A stretch of DNA of 10,459 nucleotides from CS2-K091 sp035527155 (GTDB lineage Bacteria; Planctomycetota; Phycisphaerae; Sedimentisphaerales; Anaerobacaceae): positions 1-10,459 of the forward strand of contig DATLBB010000185.1 of the NCBI GenBank assembly GCA_035527155.1. The letters are read 5' to 3'. The position numbers and the translations under genes are program-made. Shown piece after piece: positions 6,279-10,459 of the stretch (its first letter is position 1; the number at the start of each line of letters is the position of its first letter). Below the pieces are notes generated by a model. That model saw nothing but the letters and a program-made list of their open reading frames with translations. It was not told the origin of the DNA and ran no database searches.

Positions 6279-7844
6279 TTAATCCGTGTCCCTTTCTTTC
6301 GCCTTGACCACAACTCTGTTACCGCGAATCTCGATTATCTCAACTTTGGTGCCTGTGTCAAGGAACTCCGCTTCTGCGACAACATCAACCATCGCATTGC
6401 CGAATTTTGCTTTTCCCGTCGGCCGAAGTGTCGAAATCACTTCCCCGAGCTCGCCTACGTTCACGCTCACAGTTTTACTTTCAGGCAGAGTGGTCATACT
6501 AACTTCAAATTCACTGCCCTGCTTTGCAGCGGTCGGTACAAGTATCAGCCCGCTGAGGAACTGCAACTTAGGCAGGTACTTTGCCAGCAGCCACGCCAGA
6601 ACAACGAATCCCACGAAGCCGACCGATAGCCCAAGGACCCCATCCGTGAAATCCTTCCATGCAAAAGCGTCTCTGGGCCAGGGCAGCTCACCCGGCGTAT
6701 TTTTGACTAACATACCGAACAAACCGAATAATATACAAGTTATACCCAAAAAGCCTGCGATACCAAAACCGGGCAGTACAAAGATTTCAATCAAAAGCAG
6801 GAGCAAACCTATGACAAATAATGCTATTTCCACCCAGTTAGCCAAGTCAACAAGATATTTGCTGCCGATTATAATCACAAAACAGATGACCGCTGCCAGC
6901 CCCGGCAGCCCGACGCCCGGCGTGTTAAATTCAATATAAACTCCTAACATGGCCAGCATAATAAGTACAGCCATCACCGCCGGAGAGTTTAACCATCGCA
7001 CCATCTCTTCCGACCAGAGTGTCTTGAGCACCATCGGCTCGCCGGCAAAAGTTACGCCGTCACGTTCAGCCAAAAACGCTAGCGCCCCCGCCCTGTCTTT
7101 GACCACCGCACGTGCTATGCCGTATTCAAGAGCATCAGAAGCGATTAGCGTTAGCAGCTTATCGCTTTCGACAATTACTTCTTTGTTGTCCAGGTCGTAC
7201 TCATTTGGGTCCTTGGGCAAATGCACCCTTTCAAAAAAATCGTACTCTCCCGTTTTTATATTCTTGACCCTGTACACTTCGATTTGCATTGTCACCATCG
7301 CAAACAGAAGGGCCTCTGGATAACCGTTTGCTTTAGCGGCCCGGTCGAAAATGCCACGGATAAAACTTTCGGCTTTTTCCCGCTCGACACCTTCAAGTTT
7401 TTGATTGGGCACAAGTGTCATTGGTGCACAGTCACCTATCGTGGCATTCTCGAGCATTATTATGTCTTGGCAATGGACACTTATCATTGCCCCCGCCGAC
7501 ATCGCCTCCGTAGTTATGTAGGCGACTGTGTGCGCTTCCTTGCCCGCATCGAGAAAATATTTGGATATTTCGTCCGCAGCAGAAACCAGTCCCCCGTAAG
7601 TGCTTATCTCGTAGATAAGGTATTCTGCCTCCTGACCTATCGCGAATTCGGTCCTCCGGTGAATCGATTCGTACAGCCCGTTATCAATCATCCCCTTACA
7701 GACTATCACCGCCGCTTTTACAGTTGGCGTCTCCGCCGGGGTACTATTTGCCTCACCAATGCTTGACATCTGCCCATACAGGCCGCCAACCAGCAACAGC
7801 CCGCACACCAAAACAAACCCAAATTTCCCAAGCCAGTTCTTCAT
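6279..7844 (-). CDS. long NfeD-family membrane serine protease (ClpP-like domain)
   Basis: This 521-residue protein from ATG 7844 has a signal peptide (about 1-25, LGKFGFVLVCGLLLVGGLYG) and a ClpP/SppA-like protease domain at about 40-260. The nucleophile is probably Ser116 in AMSAGAMIS and the general base Lys157 in EREKAES. The 41-residue distance equals that of the archaeal stomatin-specific protease PH1510 (Ser97/Lys138). Membrane segments follow at about 287-303, 313-328, 335-356, 360-382 and 403-422. An NfeD OB domain at about 455-517 (GELGEVISTLRPTGKAKF...VEIIEIRGNRVVVK) closes the protein. In the family the protease cleaves SPFH-type partners, and here floA is two genes downstream. 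A TTG at 7850 with AAAGGT six bases before it is an alternative start. Confidence 0.92.
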   Translation of the reverse strand: MKNWLGKFGFVLVCGLLLVGGLYGQMSSIGEANSTPAETPTVKAAVIVCKGMIDNGLYESIHRRTEFAIGQEAEYLIYEISTYGGLVSAADEISKYFLDAGKEAHTVAYITTEAMSAGAMISVHCQDIIMLENATIGDCAPMTLVPNQKLEGVEREKAESFIRGIFDRAAKANGYPEALLFAMVTMQIEVYRVKNIKTGEYDFFERVHLPKDPNEYDLDNKEVIVESDKLLTLIASDALEYGIARAVVKDRAGALAFLAERDGVTFAGEPMVLKTLWSEEMVRWLNSPAVMAVLIMLAMLGVYIEFNTPGVGLPGLAAVICFVIIIGSKYLVDLANWVEIALFVIGLLLLLIEIFVLPGFGIAGFLGITCILFGLFGMLVKNTPGELPWPRDAFAWKDFTDGVLGLSVGFVGFVVLAWLLAKYLPKLQFLSGLILVPTAAKQGSEFEVSMTTLPESKTVSVNVGELGEVISTLRPTGKAKFGNAMVDVVAEAEFLDTGTKVEIIEIRGNRVVVKAKERDTD

Positions 7845-7881
7845 ACGCAAAATTTTACCTTTATATTTCTAAATAAACAAT

Positions 7882-7913
7882 AAAAAAAACGCTCAGCCTA
7901 TAGTATTTAGCGT
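7882..7913 (-). terminator. possible intrinsic terminator of the aminotransferase transcript
   Basis: On the minus strand ACGCT (7913-7909) and AGCGT (7893-7889) form a short 5-bp stem. The final T of the stem begins an unbroken run of eight Ts (7889-7882). The long loop and weak stem make it marginal, but it is the only T-run after a stem between the aminotransferase and the NfeD cluster. Confidence 0.35.
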
Positions 7914-7927
7914 GTAGTTTTTTTATC

Positions 7928-7973
7928 CCTGATACCCTGATATTCTTCATCCTGATTTCCTGATAACCTGATA
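7928..7973. repeat. CCTGATA motif array
   Basis: Five copies of CCTGATA/T occur at 7928, 7936, 7951, 7959 and 7967, spaced 8, 15, 8 and 8 bases apart. Just beyond, at 7994-8012, is the text CTCTGTGTCCTCTGTGGCT, related to the reverse complement of 10364-10382. Together they look like one degenerate dispersed intergenic repeat filling the 7851-8072 gap. Confidence 0.65.
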
Positions 7974-8060
7974 TCCTTATTTTCTGACGAGATCTCTGTG
8001 TCCTCTGTGGCTATATCCCACGAAATATGTGCTGGAGTTCGCGGATACTAACCATTCTGC

Positions 8061-8088
8061 GAGCATCGAGTATCAAGTATCGAGCCTC
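8061..8088. repeat. heptamer repeat RAGYATC overlapping the aminotransferase stop
   Basis: GAGCATC (8061-8067), GAGTATC (8068-8074), AAGTATC (8075-8081) and degenerate GAGCCTC (8082-8088) are tandem. The aminotransferase stop (TGA, 8075-8073) and its last codons (ARLDT) lie inside the array, so the repeat supplies the gene's end. It is the same repeat family as 4665-4692. Confidence 0.75.
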
Positions 8089-9200
8089 GCCAGCCCGCGT
8101 AAAATCTCCACGCCCTGTTCTATTTTCTCATCACTGGTTGCGTAGCTTATCCTGAAATGCGTGTCTTTTTCGCTGAACACGTTGCCGGGTATAATCAGCA
8201 CATTATTCTTAATTGCCTTCTCCACGAATTCCGTACCTGAGCCGCCCGGCGCTTTAACGAATGCGTAGAACGCCCCGCCCGGATTGACCAGTTCAAACTT
8301 ATCTTGTAAGCCATCATAAATAAGGTCTCGTTTCCTTCTGTATGCTTTGACATAATCGCTGATATCATAATCCAAAGCTGCAATAGCTGCCTTTTGAAAT
8401 GGCGTCGGCGCACAGACAAAGGTATACTGCTGTATCTTGGTCATCTCTTCGATAACGCCTTTCAGAGATTCTCCCGCGGCCGCGTAGCCAAGCCTCCAAC
8501 CCGTCATCGCATAAGGCTTGCTGAAACCACGCAGTAAAAGAACATTATCATAATAAGTAGCTATACTCACGCACCTGCCGTCGTAACAGAATCTCTCGTA
8601 TATCTCGTCCGTCAAAATAGGGACATCCTTTTTTGCTGCAACCTCCGCAAGTGCCTTTATCCGCTGCTCTGAAAACACAACGCCCGTCGGATTGCAGGGC
8701 GAATTGAGTAAAATCAGCTTCGTCTTGTCCGTTATACTCTCTGCTATCTTCTCGACGGGCAGATTAAAGTCGGGATAGCTGTCAACAAAAACGCACTTGC
8801 CGCCCAACATATTGACAACGTGCTTGTACATCACAAAGTACGGGTCCGGCATAATCACCTCATCACCCGGATTGACAAGCGCCATAAACGCTAACAGCAG
8901 TCCCCCGCTCACCCCGCTCGTCACCAATACCGCTGGATTCGACCACCCGAATTCCTCTTTTACTTGCCCTGCGATTTTCTCCCGCAGCAGACTATCGCCC
9001 ACCGTCTGCGAATATTTATTCTGCCCCGCTTTGATTGCTTTTATCGCTTCGTCTTTTAGCGCATCGGGCACATCGAAATCCGGCTGACCTATCGAAAAAT
9101 TCACCGGGTCCTCCAGCTCCGCCCCCAGCGCAAACACCTTCCGAATCCCGCTCGAATCGATAAGTTTTGCTCTTTTCGCAATAATCTCTTTCATTTTCAT
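8073..9200 (-). CDS. class I/II PLP-dependent aminotransferase
   Basis: This 375-residue cytoplasmic enzyme of fold type I transfers amino groups using PLP; the sequence resembles the aspartate/aromatic group, but substrate specificity cannot be read here. Near the N-terminus is the substrate-pocket motif NFSIGQPDFDVP with NKYSQTVGDSLLREKIA. LLNSPCNPTG carries the PLP-contacting Asn170, TDEIYE the ring-nitrogen Asp198, RGFSKPYAMTGWRLGY the Schiff-base Lys228, and HFRISYA the carboxylate-binding Arg350. All key residues and full length are present. The longest frame begins at TTG 9236, which is instead a -35 box; ATG 9200 is preferred, with ATG 9194 close behind. It appears monocistronic. Its last codons are encoded by a short tandem repeat. 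Confidence 0.93.
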   Translation of the reverse strand: MKMKEIIAKRAKLIDSSGIRKVFALGAELEDPVNFSIGQPDFDVPDALKDEAIKAIKAGQNKYSQTVGDSLLREKIAGQVKEEFGWSNPAVLVTSGVSGGLLLAFMALVNPGDEVIMPDPYFVMYKHVVNMLGGKCVFVDSYPDFNLPVEKIAESITDKTKLILLNSPCNPTGVVFSEQRIKALAEVAAKKDVPILTDEIYERFCYDGRCVSIATYYDNVLLLRGFSKPYAMTGWRLGYAAAGESLKGVIEEMTKIQQYTFVCAPTPFQKAAIAALDYDISDYVKAYRRKRDLIYDGLQDKFELVNPGGAFYAFVKAPGGSGTEFVEKAIKNNVLIIPGNVFSEKDTHFRISYATSDEKIEQGVEILRGLARLDT

Positions 9201-9208
9201 TTGCCCGT

Positions 9209-9236
9209 ATAATACCGAAATCCCACGGATAATCAA
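9209..9236 (-). promoter_or_regulatory. promoter of the aminotransferase, giving a very short or absent leader
   Basis: TTGATT (9236-9231), a 16-base spacer and TATTAT (9214-9209) predict a start near 9202-9200. That leaves zero to a few bases before ATG 9200, or about six to eight before ATG 9194. No Shine-Dalgarno is visible ahead of either ATG, consistent with leaderless translation. Confidence 0.45.
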
Positions 9237-9261
9237 TCACCAATAATCTTTAATCATTTGC

Positions 9262-9453
9262 TTGCATTCGCCAGGCAAAGTTGGTACCATATTGAATGGA
9301 AAATTGAGTGGTCCGAAATTTCGGTTAACAATGCACCTCTGCTTCCCGCTTGATACAAACAATACCTTACAGTATCTTTCTGCTGACGGCGGCAAAGCAA
9401 CAATAAAATCACTGAAACTCTACAGACTAAAATCCATCTGGCCAAGAGCATAA
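9262..9453 (+). pseudogene. 3' remnant of a glycoside hydrolase gene (GH32-type C-terminus)
   Basis: The final part of this open frame, about 9346-9450, reads TNNTLQYLSADGGKATIKS followed by LKLYRLKSIWPRA and TAA. The pattern ...GGKA-(T/V)-(I/V)-SL-(K/D)-(I/L)-Y-LKSIW is what I know from the C-terminal sandwich domain of GH32 (levanase/invertase) proteins. Only the last 35-45 residues are recognisable. Upstream there is no catalytic domain, no promoter and no good start (TTG only), and the neighbouring gene is antisense. The best reading is a decayed gene tail left by a deletion. The family assignment is from memory of the motif and is tentative. Confidence 0.4.
9313..9324. other. perfect 12-base palindrome
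   Basis: CCGAAATTTCGG is a perfect inverted repeat about 113-124 bases upstream of the aminotransferase ATG and within the glycoside hydrolase remnant frame. It could be a dimeric regulator site or chance. Confidence 0.4.
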
Positions 9454-10077
9454 GCACCCAACGCCTACGTAGATTGGCTTTGTTTGGGTTTGTATTGGCT
9501 TTGTATTGGCTTTGTTTTCAAAAAGCGAACAATTGGCAATATTTTCATAATCCTTTGTTAATACTTTATTTACGTTCATTTGGGCATTTAGCAAATTGGC
9601 TTTGTTTGGCTTTGAATTGGCTTTGTTTTTCCCACATCCACCAAGTGTCCTTTTTTCATAATCGGCTGTTAATGCTTTGTTTACGTTTATTTGACTTTCC
9701 GGGAAATTGGCTTTGATTGGGTTTGTTTGGGTTTGTATTGGGTTTGTATTGGCTTTGTTTTCACACAGTTTGCAATTGGCATTATTTTCATAATCCCTTG
9801 TTATTACTTTATTTACATTCATTTGGGCATTTAGCAAATTGGGTTTGATTGGGTTTGTATTGGGTTTGTTTTTCCCACTTTCGCTAAGTGTCTTATTTTC
9901 ATAATCCTTTGTTAATGCTTTATTTACGTTCATTTGGGCTTTCCAGAAATTGGCTTTGTTTTGCATAATTGAGTCATAATTGGTTGACAAGCTGGGCTGG
10001 ACAGGCGGTTTGTTCGGGGTGGTGGCGGAATTGGGGGTGTTACGGCGGTTTGCGTAGTTTTGGGCTTTGGTGGCCAT
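9427..10077 (-). CDS. Asn/Lys-rich repeat protein with A-B-A-B units, unknown function
   Basis: This 216-residue protein has a basic N-terminus of about 40 residues and then four units: KANFWKAQMNVNKALTKDYE... (41-77), KPNLLNAQMNVNKVITRDYE... (78-121), KANFPESQINVNKALTADYE... (122-158) and KANLLNAQMNVNKVLTKDYE... (159-202). Unit lengths are 37, 44, 37 and 44; the 44-residue form adds PIQTQT-PI, so an 81-residue pair is duplicated, with 59 of 81 positions identical by my count. There is no signal peptide or membrane span, and the protein is very polar. AAAGGAG (10091-10085) lies seven bases before the ATG, so translation is plausible. The tail (203-216) is encoded by the antisense of the glycoside hydrolase remnant and is probably not original. 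I recall similar repeat ORFs in Phycisphaerae genomes without an assigned function. It could equally be a DNA repeat that happens to stay open. Confidence 0.6.
   Translation of the reverse strand: MATKAQNYANRRNTPNSATTPNKPPVQPSLSTNYDSIMQNKANFWKAQMNVNKALTKDYENKTLSESGKNKPNTNPIKPNLLNAQMNVNKVITRDYENNANCKLCENKANTNPIQTQTNPIKANFPESQINVNKALTADYEKRTLGGCGKNKANSKPNKANLLNAQMNVNKVLTKDYENIANCSLFENKANTKPIQTQTKPIYVGVGCLCSWPDGF
9472..9957 (-). repeat. duplicated 243-bp higher-order repeat
   Basis: Two adjacent 243-bp blocks, 9957-9715 and 9714-9472, each encode one A unit (111 bp) and one B unit (132 bp). Within a block the A and B units are themselves related through the QMNVNK-T-DYE core. This shows an old duplication (A to B) followed by a later one (AB to ABAB). 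The period is an exact multiple of three, keeping the frame. Confidence 0.8.
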
Positions 10078-10084
10078 GAGGAAA

Positions 10085-10091
10085 CTCCTTT
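10085..10091 (-). promoter_or_regulatory. Shine-Dalgarno of the repeat protein
   Basis: AAAGGAG on the minus strand lies seven bases before ATG 10077. It is one of the best ribosome binding sites in the window and the main argument that the repeat ORF is expressed. Confidence 0.65.
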
Positions 10092-10406
10092 ATATTAGTA
10101 CGTATTTGCCGGCTTAAAAAAAAGACGACCCTCTATAAATGCACGGATGTGCGCGTTTGATGCGAAAAAACACCCCGATTTTTGATGCCGTATTGGCGTA
10201 ACTCGATGTTAGATATGGAGATAAAATTTTTTTATTTTTTTCGGTTTTTGTCGGTTACTATGTGCGCTTTTGGTTGAAAAAATTCAGTTCGTAGTTCATA
10301 GTGGTTTAGCCACGAAGGCACGAAGGCACAAAGAAAAATTAGACAGGATAACGGGATTTTTTGGCCACGGAGAGCACAGAGGTTTTTAGCCAGCTTTGGC
10401 GTCTTT

Positions 10407-10450
10407 GGCCGAGCCTTTCCACTAAGCGAGCTTCTGCGAAAGGCCCGGCC
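10407..10450. repeat. long hairpin at the right edge
   Basis: GGCCGAGCCTTTC (10407-10419) pairs with GAAAGGCCCGGCC (10438-10450) over 12 of 13 positions. An inner AAGC-GA-GCTT mini-hairpin (10424-10433) sits in the loop. No T-run follows within the window. It may be part of a larger repeat continuing beyond the edge. Confidence 0.7.
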
Positions 10451-10459
10451 TTATCCGCC

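Larger units (their letters stand above)
10078..10459. other. non-coding region with A/T tracts and a dispersed repeat
   Basis: I see no gene here. Bases 10224-10258 hold phased A/T tracts that may bend DNA upstream of the repeat gene. Bases 10310-10332 carry GCCACGAAGGCACGAAGGCAC, a tandem GGCACGAA. Together with AGACAGGATAAC (10341-10352) and GCCACGGAGAGCACAGAGG (10364-10382) this forms a composite intergenic repeat seen in many environmental genomes. A related piece occurs in the opposite orientation at 7950-8012. No convincing promoter for the repeat gene was found. Confidence 0.5.

Noticed and set aside
6286..6939. 217-aa plus-strand frame
   Set aside because: It is antisense to the membrane and OB domains of the long NfeD. 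Its Ser/Thr/Pro-rich composition is typical of reverse reading of hydrophobic codons.
7221..7766. 181-aa plus-strand frame
   Set aside because: It lies entirely opposite the protease domain of the long NfeD, whose catalytic residues are conserved. It is a shadow frame.
9474..9716. 80-aa plus-strand frame in the repeat region
   Set aside because: It is antisense to the repeat protein; openness follows from the low-complexity repeat, and there is no ribosome site.
9472..9957. CRISPR-like periodic array
   Set aside because: The units are contiguous without unique spacers, alternate 111 and 132 bp, keep one reading frame and vary mostly as substitutions. It is a coding tandem repeat.

Overview
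The window most likely comes from a Planctomycetota chromosome, probably a Phycisphaerae or Sedimentisphaerales-type bacterium. This is inferred from three things: a large secreted protein resembling the hydrazine synthase alpha subunit, with two CXXCH haem motifs and a discoidin domain; a protein built from asparagine/lysine-rich repeats (core QMNVNK-LTKDYEN-NKAN) of a kind I associate with such genomes; and intergenic DNA crowded with hairpins and short degenerate repeats. No rRNA, tRNA, CRISPR array or transposase is visible.

Layout. Bases 1-296 (+) hold the last codons of one gene and an overlapping small membrane/coiled-coil protein. Bases 297-918 have no convincing gene but are highly structured. 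They carry two sigma70-like promoters facing each other across a GC-rich hairpin (362-490), twin hairpins with the same TAAC loop (549-594), and a rightward promoter, tandem 13-mer and Shine-Dalgarno/ATG that run into the 3' end of the next gene in antisense. Bases 919-3789 (-) encode the secreted HzsA-related dihaem protein, with a clear promoter of its own.

Bases 3993-7844 (-) are a four-gene membrane cluster read leftwards: a long NfeD with a ClpP-like Ser/Lys protease domain, a short NfeD, the flotillin-like FloA, and a fourth membrane-anchored K/A/E/P/Q-rich protein with a conserved-looking C-terminus. NfeD/FloA pairs are known membrane-organising modules; the fourth gene may be a lineage-specific partner.

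Bases 7851-8072 hold repeats and a terminator-like stem with a T-run. Bases 8073-9200 (-) encode a fold-type I PLP aminotransferase with a promoter so close to the start that its mRNA may be almost leaderless. Bases 9262-9453 (+) look like the 3' remnant of a glycoside hydrolase (GH32-type C-terminus). Bases 9427-10077 (-) encode the repeat protein, whose four units alternate as A-B-A-B, a duplicated 243-bp block. Bases 10078-10459 hold no gene; they contain A/T tracts, a dispersed repeat and a long hairpin at the right edge.

Four of the long open frames begin at TTG or GTG codons that are probably not the true starts. In two of them (3858 and 9236) the TTG is instead the beginning of a -35 box. 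Starts were corrected from Shine-Dalgarno and promoter positions.
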